Shown: piece by piece, positions 7,849 through 15,061 of the stretch
Numbering within the stretch: the stretch's first letter is position 1
Layout: the number at the start of each line of letters is the position of its first letter
Assembly (NCBI GenBank): GCA_031383745.1
Contig: JANMZX010000194.1
Span: 1 to 22,719 of the forward strand
From: CAISIP01 sp031383745
GTDB lineage: Bacteria > Pseudomonadota > Gammaproteobacteria > Burkholderiales > Burkholderiaceae_C
Length of the DNA: 22,719 nucleotides
Reading direction: 5' to 3'
Notes under the pieces: model-generated
The model's database searches: none
Told to the model about the DNA's origin: nothing
Seen by the model: only the letters and a program-made list of their open reading frames with translations
Program-made: the position numbers and the translations under genes

Positions 7849-8664
7849 TCAAAATCTCTGGCAGGTGTGGCAGAAAAAAGTCGATCGTTGACCCTGGCGG
7901 ATCGATTTGACGACCCCATCGCACACCCGGCAAGCCTGGCCGGCGCGGCCATACACCATGGCCTCCAACTGAAAGTGGCCGGCGTCCCCATCCGCATTCG
8001 AGAAATTGCGCAAGGTGCTTCCGCCGCGCTCGACCGCCCGTGCCAACACCTGTTGAATGGCGAGGTGCAGGCGCGCCACGCGCGCACGGCTCAGGCTGCT
8101 GGCCCGCACGGTCGGGCGGATGCCTGCCATGAACAATGCCTCGCAAGCATAAATGTTTCCCACGCCGACGACCACCTCGCCAGCCAGCAGCACCTGCTTG
8201 ATCACGGTTCGGCGCGCCTTCAACCCACGCTGGAATGCCGACAGGTCGAACTCCCCGGACAACGGCTCCATACCCAGCCGGCCCAGGAGTTTGCGCGCTG
8301 CGTCGGATTGCTCCCCAGACGCAAAAACAACCGCACCGAACCTGCGCGGGTCGTGGAGCCGCAGGGTGCCAAGCGATGTGACGAGATCGAAATGGTCGTG
8401 TGCGCCTGCATCTGGCAGCGTGGCCGCAAAACCCAGACTGCCCGACATGCCAAGGTGCACCATCAGCAGACCGGCATCCAGATCGATCAGCAGGTACTTG
8501 CCGCGCCGGCGTACCTGCATGACCTGCCGGCCAACCAGATCCGATGGCTCGCACTCCAGTGGCCAGCGAAGCGGCTTCCCAAGCCGGACTGCTTCGATGC
8601 GAGCACCTTGAATGCGCGTAGCAAAACCCAGGCGGGTTACTTCAACTTCTGGCAGTTCGGGCAT
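7849..8664 (-). CDS. mutM: formamidopyrimidine-DNA glycosylase MutM (Fpg)
   Basis: Fpg excises 8-oxoguanine and formamidopyrimidines and cleaves the abasic site. The 271-residue protein starts MPELPEVEVTRLG. The catalytic base is Pro2 (N-terminal after Met removal), with Glu3 next to it, so the ATG at 8662-8664 must be the start rather than the TTG two codons upstream. The conserved Lys lies in RRRGKYLLIDL, the helix-two-turn-helix run includes GVGNIYACEALF, and the C-terminal zinc finger has CRVC and CHTC pairs around the QGQRSTFF loop. It diverges from the TPR gene, with 52 bp between the start codons, and heads the minus-strand run mutM-GTPase-mutY. Confidence 0.97.
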   Translation of the reverse strand: MPELPEVEVTRLGFATRIQGARIEAVRLGKPLRWPLECEPSDLVGRQVMQVRRRGKYLLIDLDAGLLMVHLGMSGSLGFAATLPDAGAHDHFDLVTSLGTLRLHDPRRFGAVVFASGEQSDAARKLLGRLGMEPLSGEFDLSAFQRGLKARRTVIKQVLLAGEVVVGVGNIYACEALFMAGIRPTVRASSLSRARVARLHLAIQQVLARAVERGGSTLRNFSNADGDAGHFQLEAMVYGRAGQACRVCDGVVKSIRQGQRSTFFCHTCQRF

Positions 8665-8716
8665 GGTCAAAAACGGGTGGGCAGCGGTGGTGCAAGGCTT
8701 GGATTATTATGGTTCG

Positions 8717-10465
8717 ATGATTCGATCCCCATGTGTCGCCGCGCTCGTCCTGACTTTGGCATTGCTGGCGCCATTTTCACCACATGCGCAGGAGGCCCCA
8801 CCCAAACCACCGCCTGAACCCAACTCCGCACTGGACGGCGAGATGTTCTACCAGCTGCTGCTGGGCGAGGTCAATGCGCTGGGTGGCGAGCCCGGACTGG
8901 GTTACCAGCTCATTCTCGACGCGGCCCGCAAGACGGGCGACCCGCGGCTATACCGGCGGGCGACCGACATTGCACTGCAAAGCCGATCCGGCGAGTCGGC
9001 CCTGCAGGCCGCCCGCGCCTGGCGGCAGGCCCTGCCAGCTTCGCGCGAGGCCAACCGGTACCTGCTGCAAATCCTTATCGGGCTCAATCGCCTGCAAGAT
9101 GCCCAGGAGCCGCTCAAGCGGGAATTGGCAGCCACGCCCAGCTCCGAGCGGCTGGCGACGATCAACAACCTGCCGCGCCTGTTCGCGCGCGCTTCGGACA
9201 AGAAACTCGCCCTGAACATGGTGGAGCTTGCGCTGGCGGAATACGTCTCGAGCCCGGAGTTTGGCGCCGCCGCGTGGACCACCATCGGCAGAATGCGGAT
9301 CGATGCTGCGGACCCGGCTGGCGCGCTCGACGCCGCGCAACGCGGGCAAACCATCGACGTGGTTGCAGACGGCCCGCCGATCCTGGCGCTGTCACTGATG
9401 GATCCCAAGCTTCCGCAAGCCGAGGGTATCGTCAAGAAGTATCTGGCTGGGCAGGCACGCACCGAAATCCGCATGGACTACGCACGTGTGCTGTTGAATG
9501 CGCAGCGTTATGCTGAATCAGCAGCGCAACTGAACCAGATCACCAGCGACAAGCCGGACTACGCACAGGCCTGGCTGATCAAGGGGATGCTGGAGCTGCA
9601 GAACAAGCAGGGGGCCGTTGCCGAGCAGTCGCTGCGTCGGTTCGTGCAACTCGAGACAGCCAAGCCGGCCGGCGAACAGGAGGCGGAGGAATCCCGGCGA
9701 GGGCTCACGCAGGCCTTCCTGTCGCTTGCGGAGATTGCAGAAAAGGAAAAGGATCTCCCCAAGGCCAAAGCGTGGCTGGATCGCATCGACAACGCCCAGG
9801 ACATGATCGGAGTTCAAAGCCGGCGTGCGGCGATTGTTGCCCGGCAGGGACAACTCGCCGATGCGCGCGCGATACTGCGTGCCTTGCCGGAGCGCAATCC
9901 AGCCGACGCGCGCGCCAAGGTCAGCGCAGAAGTCCAGTTGTTGCGGGATCTCAAGCTGTACCAGGCTGCCTACGACGTGCTTACGGATGCGCTGGCGGGA
10001 GCCCCGGAGGACCTGGACTTCCTGTACGACCAGGCCATGATGGCCGAAAAGCTTGGCCGCCTGGACGAAATGGAACGCTTGCTGCGCATGGCGATTGCCG
10101 CCAAACCAGACTACCACCACGCGTACAACGCCCTGGGGTACTCTTTTGCAGACCGCAACGTGCGTCTGCCTGAAGCACGCCAGCTGATCCTGAAGGCGCT
10201 CGAATTCGCGCCTGGCGATCCGTTCATCTCGGACAGCCTGGCGTGGGTCGAATTCCGCAGCGGCAACCTGCCCGAAGCGCTGCGTATCTTGCGCCAGGCC
10301 TTCAAGGACAAACCCGATGCAGAAATCGCAGCCCACCTGGGTGAAGTGCTCTGGATGGTCGGTGAGCGGACGCAGGCCATCGCGATCTGGAAGGAAGGCT
10401 TGGCGCTGAACGCCGAAAACGAGACGCTCCTGGAAACACTCAAGCGTCTGCGCGTGCGGCTGTGA
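8717..10465 (+). CDS. secreted tetratricopeptide-repeat protein
   Basis: The 582-residue protein begins with a clear Sec signal peptide (MIRSPCVAALVLTLALLAPF, likely cleaved after SPHA at residue 24), so the ATG at 8717 is the start although the frame is open further upstream. Acidic and proline-rich spacer residues follow. The rest is helical with multiple TPR-like units, clearest near the C-terminus (HAYNALGYSFADRNVRLPEA; DSLAWVEFRSGNLPEALRIL; AHLGEVLWMVGERTQAIAIW). It is probably periplasmic and acts as a scaffold; no enzyme motif is visible. The gene sits directly before lolB with a GTGA start/stop overlap, which suggests a joint role in outer-membrane lipoprotein or envelope assembly, but that is inference. 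Confidence 0.85.
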   Translation: MIRSPCVAALVLTLALLAPFSPHAQEAPPKPPPEPNSALDGEMFYQLLLGEVNALGGEPGLGYQLILDAARKTGDPRLYRRATDIALQSRSGESALQAARAWRQALPASREANRYLLQILIGLNRLQDAQEPLKRELAATPSSERLATINNLPRLFARASDKKLALNMVELALAEYVSSPEFGAAAWTTIGRMRIDAADPAGALDAAQRGQTIDVVADGPPILALSLMDPKLPQAEGIVKKYLAGQARTEIRMDYARVLLNAQRYAESAAQLNQITSDKPDYAQAWLIKGMLELQNKQGAVAEQSLRRFVQLETAKPAGEQEAEESRRGLTQAFLSLAEIAEKEKDLPKAKAWLDRIDNAQDMIGVQSRRAAIVARQGQLADARAILRALPERNPADARAKVSAEVQLLRDLKLYQAAYDVLTDALAGAPEDLDFLYDQAMMAEKLGRLDEMERLLRMAIAAKPDYHHAYNALGYSFADRNVRLPEARQLILKALEFAPGDPFISDSLAWVEFRSGNLPEALRILRQAFKDKPDAEIAAHLGEVLWMVGERTQAIAIWKEGLALNAENETLLETLKRLRVRL

Positions 10466-10947
10466 TCACGCGCCGCGCCGGCCTGGTTTGGGCGCTACCC
10501 CTGGCGCTGTCGCTGGCTTCCTGCGCGACGCCCCCCAGGGATCGGGATCTGGCCACCGACACTTGGGCCGGGCGGCTGTCGGTTCGTGTGGAAAGCGATC
10601 CAGTTCAGTCCTTCACAGCCGGATTCGACCTGCAGGGCAATGCCGCAACGGGTCGCCTGTCGCTTTTCTCGCCGCTTGGCGGCACCGTGGCGCAGCTGAC
10701 CTGGTCCCCGGAGCAAGCACATCTGCAGTCCGGCGGCAAAGACCAGGCGTTTGATTCTCTCAATGCACTGACCCGGCAGGCCATGGGTGCGGAACTGCCA
10801 ATTGACGGAATTTTTTCATGGCTCGCCGGCAAACCGGTCAAGGCCGACGGCTGGGTGGTCGACGTGCAGGATCGCGCAGGCGGGCGGCTGGTGGCGCGGC
10901 GCTCCAGTCCTTCGCCGGTCGTGGAAATGCGGCTGATCCTGGACTAG
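10462..10947 (+). CDS. lolB: outer-membrane lipoprotein insertion protein LolB
   Basis: LolB accepts lipoproteins from LolA and inserts them into the outer membrane. The 161-residue product has a lipoprotein signal with lipobox LASC (Cys at about residue 22), followed by the LolB-type runs TWAGRLSVRV, FDLQGNAATGRLSLFSPLGGT and LPIDGIFSWLAGKP. It is shorter than the E. coli protein (about 200 residues) but normal for this lineage. The GTG start at 10462 overlaps the stop of the TPR gene (GTGA), a sign of translational coupling. ispE follows 24 bp downstream, an order (lolB-ispE-tRNA-prs) common in proteobacteria. Confidence 0.92.
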   Translation: MITRRAGLVWALPLALSLASCATPPRDRDLATDTWAGRLSVRVESDPVQSFTAGFDLQGNAATGRLSLFSPLGGTVAQLTWSPEQAHLQSGGKDQAFDSLNALTRQAMGAELPIDGIFSWLAGKPVKADGWVVDVQDRAGGRLVARRSSPSPVVEMRLILD

Positions 10948-10971
10948 TCCCGGCCTCGCACCACTCGCGCC

Positions 10972-11850
10972 ATGATCGCCCTCTTTGACGTTCCTGCACC
11001 GGCCAAACTCAACCTGTTCCTGCATATCACGGGCCGCAGATCGGACGGCTACCACCTGCTGCAATCCGCATTCGCGCTGATCGACTGGTACGACTCGCTG
11101 CATTTCGAGCCAAGAGCGGGCAGCGCCATCAGCCGAGAGGATCTCGGCGTGCGATTGCCCGCCGAGGACCTGGTTGTCCGCGCGGCCAAAGCCCTGCAGG
11201 CCGCAACCGGCACTGCCCGAGGCGCGCACATCAGCATCGAGAAACGGATTCCGGCTCAGGCTGGCATGGGGGGCGGGTCATCGGACGCAGCCACATGCCT
11301 GTTGGCGTTGAACCGGTTGTGGAACCTGGGTCTATCGGTGGAGGCCCTGTCGACAATCGGATTGGCACTGGGTGCCGACGTCCCGTTCTTCCTGTCCGGG
11401 CGCAACGCATGGATCGAAGGCATCGGCGAAAAGATCACACCGTTGGCCCTGGAACCCGCCCGCTATCTGGTCGTCAAGCCCCCGGTAGGGCTATCGACAC
11501 AACGCATCTTCTCGGATCCGACGCTAAAAAGAGACACCAGAACTGCTACACTCCTAGGCTTTGCTGTAAACCCCAAGGGCTTTGGCTGCAACGACCTGCA
11601 AGCTGTTGCACAAGGGCTATGCCCCGAGGTCGATCAGGGGCTCCGATGGCTCGCAACCCTGGGCCTGGATGGCCGGATGACCGGCTCGGGCAGCGCGGTG
11701 TTTGCCTGGTTGGATCGGGATCCGGACCTGGGCAGCGCGCCAAGCGGGTTTCAGGTGCGTGAGTGTCGCGGAATGGATGCCCATCCTTTGTTCGGATGGG
11801 CGCGCAGCGAAAGTTTACCGGTGGGTGGTGCAAGCCGCCAACCTGTGTAG
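10972..11850 (+). CDS. ispE: 4-diphosphocytidyl-2-C-methyl-D-erythritol kinase IspE
   Basis: IspE phosphorylates CDP-methylerythritol in the MEP isoprenoid pathway. The 292-residue protein has the GHMP kinase motifs: PAPAKLNLFLHITGRRSDGYH at the N-terminus, the ATP-binding run PAQAGMGGGSSDAAT (94-108) and MTGSGSAVFAW near the C-terminus. Two oddities stand out. A stretch around 11520-11575 uses codons rare in the neighbours (AGA twice, CTA twice, ACA, GTA) and is poorer in G/C. The last 14 or so residues (SESLPVGGASRQPV) look like an unconserved tail that simply runs into the next gene: the TAG stop at 11848-11850 shares two bases with the tRNA-Gln gene. Confidence 0.95.
   Translation: MIALFDVPAPAKLNLFLHITGRRSDGYHLLQSAFALIDWYDSLHFEPRAGSAISREDLGVRLPAEDLVVRAAKALQAATGTARGAHISIEKRIPAQAGMGGGSSDAATCLLALNRLWNLGLSVEALSTIGLALGADVPFFLSGRNAWIEGIGEKITPLALEPARYLVVKPPVGLSTQRIFSDPTLKRDTRTATLLGFAVNPKGFGCNDLQAVAQGLCPEVDQGLRWLATLGLDGRMTGSGSAVFAWLDRDPDLGSAPSGFQVRECRGMDAHPLFGWARSESLPVGGASRQPV
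11779..11801 (+). promoter_or_regulatory. perfect 8-bp hairpin inside the ispE 3' end
   Basis: GCCCATCC (11779-11786) pairs perfectly with GGATGGGC (11794-11801) around the loop TTTGTTC. It lies within the ispE coding sequence, 47 nt before tRNA-Gln. No T-run follows, so it is not a normal terminator; it could act in pausing or in processing of the ispE-tRNA transcript, or be chance. Confidence 0.35.
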
Positions 11851-11925
11851 GGGAGTCGCCAAGTTGGTTAAGGCACTGGATTTTGATTCCAGCATGCGAA
11901 GGTTCGAATCCTTCCTCCCCTGCCA
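11849..11925 (+). tRNA. tRNA-Gln (anticodon TTG)
   Basis: A full 77-nt cloverleaf with encoded CCA is present. Acceptor AGGGGAG pairs with CTCCCCT, discriminator base is G73, the anticodon stem CTGGA/TCCAG encloses loop TTTTGAT (anticodon TTG), and the T arm is GAAGG-TTCGAAT-CCTTC. The first two bases are the last two of the ispE TAG stop codon, so the tRNA is probably cut from an ispE-containing transcript by RNase P. prs begins 65 bp after its end, an arrangement usual in Burkholderiales. Confidence 0.97.
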
Positions 11926-11990
11926 AATATGTTGTCAGTTCCGGATGTCCAACAGCCCGGTCCAAATCGTTCTGAATCGCTGGGATCCTC

Positions 11991-12968
11991 ATGCAGGCTG
12001 CACAACCACCTGATTTCATGGTTTTTACCGGCAATGCGAACCCCCGCATGGCGGCCGAAATCGCCCACCACCTCGGAATTTCACTGGGCGCCGCAACTGT
12101 CGGGCGGTTTTCTGACGGTGAAGTCACGGTAGAAATCAACCAGAACGTGCGCGCACGCGACGTGTTCGTGGTTCAAAGCACCTGTGCGCCGACGAACGAG
12201 AACCTGATGGAACTGCTGATCATGGTCGACGCCCTGAAGCGGGCTTCGGCGGAACGCATCAGCGCTGTCATTCCGTATTTCGGTTACGCCCGGCAGGATC
12301 GCCGCCCGCGTTCCACACGGGTCCCGATCACTGCCAAGGTGGTTGCCAACATGTTGCAGACCGTCGGTGTGGCGCGGGTCCTGACCATGGATCTCCATGC
12401 CGACCAGATCCAGGGTTTTTTCGACATCCCGGTGGACAACATCTACGCCTCGCCGGTATTGCTCGGTGACCTGCGCCAGAAGCGCTACGAGGACCTGATC
12501 GTCGTCTCGCCCGATGTCGGTGGCGTGGTGCGTGCCCGTGCGCTGGCCAAGCAGCTCAATTGCGATCTGGCCATCATCGACAAGCGGCGCCCACGCGCCA
12601 ACGTGAGTGAAGTGATGCACGTGATCGGAGAGATCGAAGGCCGCAACTGCGTCGTCATGGACGACATGATCGACACCGCCGGCACCCTGGTGAAAGCGGC
12701 CGAGGTGCTCAAGGAGCGCGGTGCCAAGAAGGTGTACGCGTATTGCACGCACCCGATCTTCTCGGGCCCGGCCATCGAGCGTATTGCGAATGGCGGTGCA
12801 CTCGATGAAGTGGTGGTGACCAACACCATTCCCTTGAGCGTATCCGCCGAGGCGTGCAAGAAGATCCGCCAGTTGACCGTGGCGCCGCTGATCGCTGAAA
12901 CGATCCAGCGCATCGCCAAGGGAGACTCGGTCATGAGTTTGTTCTCGGATCAGGAGAACCTGTTTTGA
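11991..12968 (+). CDS. prs: ribose-phosphate pyrophosphokinase (PRPP synthetase)
   Basis: Prs makes phosphoribosyl pyrophosphate from ribose-5-phosphate and ATP for nucleotide, His, Trp and NAD synthesis. The 325-residue product shows the class I signatures: DFMVFTGNANP at the start, GYARQDRRPRSTRVPITAK, MDLHADQIQGFFDIPVDNI, and the PRPP-binding loop VVMDDMIDTAGTL. The ATG at 11991 is used here; an ATG at 12018 (MVFTGNAN) would remove nine poorly conserved residues and give nearly the usual 316. Neither has a strong ribosome binding site. It lies between tRNA-Gln and rplY, and a likely terminator follows it. Confidence 0.97.
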   Translation: MQAAQPPDFMVFTGNANPRMAAEIAHHLGISLGAATVGRFSDGEVTVEINQNVRARDVFVVQSTCAPTNENLMELLIMVDALKRASAERISAVIPYFGYARQDRRPRSTRVPITAKVVANMLQTVGVARVLTMDLHADQIQGFFDIPVDNIYASPVLLGDLRQKRYEDLIVVSPDVGGVVRARALAKQLNCDLAIIDKRRPRANVSEVMHVIGEIEGRNCVVMDDMIDTAGTLVKAAEVLKERGAKKVYAYCTHPIFSGPAIERIANGGALDEVVVTNTIPLSVSAEACKKIRQLTVAPLIAETIQRIAKGDSVMSLFSDQENLF

Positions 12969-13005
12969 ACCAGTTCAAGAGGTTCACCTGATCGGAGCAA
13001 AGTGG

Positions 13006-13041
13006 GCCGCATGGGGCAGTTCCGCCCGATGCCGGCTTTTA
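13006..13041 (+). terminator. likely rho-independent terminator (or attenuator) between prs and rplY
   Basis: An interrupted stem GCCGCAT-x-GGGC / GCCC-x-ATGC-(c)-GGC encloses the loop AGTTCC, with one G-G mismatch and one bulged C, and is followed by TTTTAT at 13037-13042. It would end the prs transcript, or act as an attenuator if rplY is read from an upstream promoter. Confidence 0.55.
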
Positions 13042-13047
13042 TCAACC

Positions 13048-13083
13048 GGAGTCACACTGGTCGCGGTGGACTCCTTCTGGAGT
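13048..13083 (+). promoter_or_regulatory. rplY leader with alternative hairpins at the ribosome binding site
   Basis: GGAGTC (13048-13053) and CAC (13055-13057) pair with GTG-GACTCC (13066-13074), giving nine base pairs with one bulged A. The same ACTCC segment (13070-13074) can instead pair with GGAGT at 13079-13083 across a 4-nt loop. That second GGAGT contains the rplY Shine-Dalgarno GGAG, 6 nt before the ATG. The two pairings exclude each other. This is what a translational switch would look like; L25 binding to a 5S-like RNA would be an obvious effector, but that is inference. Confidence 0.45.
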
Positions 13084-13088
13084 GAGTC

Positions 13089-13796
13089 ATGAAATTCGTC
13101 GCATTTGAGCGCGCAAAGCAGGGGACGGGTGCGAGCCGCCGTCTTCGCATCACCGGGCGAACGCCTGGCATCGTTTATGGAGGCACCGGCCAGCCCCAGC
13201 AGATCGAGGTGGACCACAACGCGTTGTGGCATGCCCTGAAGAAGGAAGCGTTCCATTCCACCATCCTGGACATGGAAATCAATGCCACGACCAGCAAGGT
13301 CCTGCTGCGCGACGTGCAGATGCACCCGTTCCGGCAATTGATCCTGCACGCCGATTTCCAGCGTGTCGAAGCCAACACCAAGCTCCACATGAAAGTACCC
13401 TTGCACTACAGTGGCGAAGAGGAATCACAGGCCGTCAAGCTCGAGCACTGCCTGGTGAACCATGTCATCACCGAACTGGACATCTCCTGCCTGCCGGCCG
13501 ACCTGCCCGAGTTCATTGCGGTGGATCTGGGTGGCCTCAAGAAGGGCGCGTCGCTGCACCTGAAGGACGTGGTTCTGCCCAAGGGCGTCACAGCCGTCAC
13601 CCGTGGCAAGGAGAACCCGGTCCTGGTGTCCGTGGTGGCGCCGGCAGCTGAAGTCTCCGAAGCGGCTGCAGCCGATGCAGCCGCTGCTGCACCGGCAGCC
13701 GGCAAGGCCGCACCAGCAGGCAAGGCAGCGCCCGCTGCCAAGGCCGCCCCTGCAGGCAAGGCGGCGCCTGCCGCCAAGGCTCCCGCCAAGAAGTAA
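13089..13796 (+). CDS. rplY: large-subunit ribosomal protein L25 / general stress protein CTC
   Basis: This 235-residue, long-form (CTC-type) L25 binds 5S rRNA. The L25 domain covers about residues 1-95 (MKFVAFERAKQGTGASRRLR..., ending ILHADFQRVE) and the TL5/CTC C-terminal domain about 97-185 (LPADLPEFIAVDLGGLKKGASLHLKDVVLPKG). The last 45 residues are a low-complexity Ala/Pro/Lys tail with two copies of AAPAGKAAPAAK and a lysine-rich end, resembling histone-H1-like tails and likely to touch RNA. The start has GGAG 6 nt upstream, within a possible RNA switch. A strong hairpin terminator follows, so rplY may be its own transcription unit. Confidence 0.96.
   Translation: MKFVAFERAKQGTGASRRLRITGRTPGIVYGGTGQPQQIEVDHNALWHALKKEAFHSTILDMEINATTSKVLLRDVQMHPFRQLILHADFQRVEANTKLHMKVPLHYSGEEESQAVKLEHCLVNHVITELDISCLPADLPEFIAVDLGGLKKGASLHLKDVVLPKGVTAVTRGKENPVLVSVVAPAAEVSEAAAADAAAAAPAAGKAAPAGKAAPAAKAAPAGKAAPAAKAPAKK
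13707..13778 (+). repeat. two tandem 36-bp units encoding the L25 tail
   Basis: Units 13707-13742 and 13743-13778 both encode AAPAGKAAPAAK. They differ mostly at third codon positions, so the repeat is old or kept by selection on the protein. Slippage here could change tail length between strains. Confidence 0.8.
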
Positions 13797-13820
13797 ACCG
13801 GTACGGGCACTGCCCCTGGC

Positions 13821-13851
13821 AACGGCCCACTTCGGTGGGCCGTTGTCGTTT
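13821..13851 (+). terminator. rho-independent terminator after rplY
   Basis: AACGGCCCAC (13821-13830) pairs perfectly with GTGGGCCGTT (13835-13844) around a TTCG tetraloop. The downstream tail GTCGTTT is only modestly T-rich. It lies 24 bp after the rplY stop and before pth. Confidence 0.8.
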
Positions 13852-13871
13852 GCAACCCTGATAATTCGCCC

Positions 13872-14474
13872 ATGATCAAGCTGTTTGTCGGCCTGGGAAA
13901 CCCCGGCCCGGAATACCAGGCCACACGCCACAACGCAGGTTTTTGGTGGCTCGATGCACTGGCGCGCGAATTGAAGGTGACGCTCACGTCCGACAAGGCG
14001 TTCCACGGCCACGCCGGCCGTACGACCGTCAACGGCCCGGCGGTGTGGCTGCTCAAGCCGCAGACCTTCATGAACCTGTCGGGGCGCTCCGTGGCGGCTC
14101 TGGCCCGCTTCTACAAGATCGCGCCGGAGGAAATCCTGGTAGCACATGACGAACTCGACATCGTCCCCGGACAGCTCAAACTCAAGCGCGGCGGCAGCCA
14201 CGCCGGGCACAACGGGCTGCGCGATATCCACGAGCAACTCGGCAGCGCCGACTACTGGCGACTGCGGCTGGGCATAGGTCATCCCGGCGTCAAGTCGGAG
14301 GTCATCCATTGGGTCCTGAAGAAGCCGATGGCGTCGCACCTGCAGGCCATCGAGGACTGTATCGACCGGTCGATGCAGGCGGTCCCCCTGCTGCTGGCCG
14401 GCGACATGGCGCGCGCCACGATGATGCTTCATACAAAAGCGGTACAACCCACACCGCCGCCCACAGTCAATTGA
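13872..14474 (+). CDS. pth: peptidyl-tRNA hydrolase
   Basis: Pth frees tRNA from peptidyl-tRNAs dropped by the ribosome and is essential. The 200-residue product starts MIKLFVGLGNPGPEY with Asn10 and catalytic His20 (RHNAG). It carries KPQTFMNLSGRSV, the Asp-containing run VAHDELDI, and KRGGSHAGHNGLRDI, all standard for the family. The rplY-pth pairing is widespread in bacteria. The start at 13872 is close behind the rplY terminator, so pth probably has a promoter overlapping that terminator or uses read-through. Confidence 0.97.
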   Translation: MIKLFVGLGNPGPEYQATRHNAGFWWLDALARELKVTLTSDKAFHGHAGRTTVNGPAVWLLKPQTFMNLSGRSVAALARFYKIAPEEILVAHDELDIVPGQLKLKRGGSHAGHNGLRDIHEQLGSADYWRLRLGIGHPGVKSEVIHWVLKKPMASHLQAIEDCIDRSMQAVPLLLAGDMARATMMLHTKAVQPTPPPTVN

Positions 14475-14514
14475 CAGCCCACGTGCCACACTGCCTGCAA
14501 GGGAGTGGCACACC

Positions 14515-14994
14515 ATGAACATCCATCTTGCGATCTGTACGGCGCTTGCACTGGCAACCGCCAGTTGGCCCGGGTCTGCCCGATCCGAGACTGTCTACCG
14601 CTGCGGCAACAGCTACAGCCAGGTGGCGTGTCCGGGAGGCAGCACCCTCGATGTGAGCGATCCGCGTACGCCTGCCCAGAAGGCGCAGACCGATGCTGCA
14701 GCCAGGCAGGCTGCGTTGTCAGCCAGCAGACTGGAAAAGGAGCGCCTGGCGCTGGAAAAACTGCCCACTGTTCGCACTGGCTCCAGGCACGCAGCAGGCG
14801 CCGCCGGGCAGCGGACGGCCAAGGGCAAGACAACTGATCCACCCGCCGCGAGCGCGGCAAGACACAAGGCCAGGAAGGACCCTGAATACTTCACGGCCGC
14901 CGCTGCGCCTGCCGACAAGCAAACAGAGAAAGCCCGCCGAACCGCAACAACCGGCCCTTCAGCCAGCGGCACCGAGGCTGTCGCCAAACCGTAA
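14515..14994 (+). CDS. secreted DUF4124-like protein
   Basis: The 159-residue protein has an N-terminal signal peptide (MNIHLAICTALALATASWPG, cleavage near SARS/E) followed by TVYRCGNSYSQVACPGG. That short Tyr/Cys motif resembles the DUF4124 domain of small exported proteobacterial proteins. The remainder is Ala/Lys/Arg-rich, low in complexity and probably unfolded. The function is unknown. A ribosome binding site GGGAG (14501-14505) lies 9 nt before the ATG, inside the loop of a 7-bp hairpin (GTGCCAC 14483-14489 / GTGGCAC 14505-14511). It follows pth by 40 bp and converges on the ferredoxin gene. Confidence 0.75.
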   Translation: MNIHLAICTALALATASWPGSARSETVYRCGNSYSQVACPGGSTLDVSDPRTPAQKAQTDAAARQAALSASRLEKERLALEKLPTVRTGSRHAAGAAGQRTAKGKTTDPPAASAARHKARKDPEYFTAAAAPADKQTEKARRTATTGPSASGTEAVAKP

Positions 14995-15061
14995 CTGGTC
15001 CAAGCCCACGCCCCGCGACGCCGCAAGGCCAGGTCGCGAGGTCGCGGCTGGTGCGCCGGCA

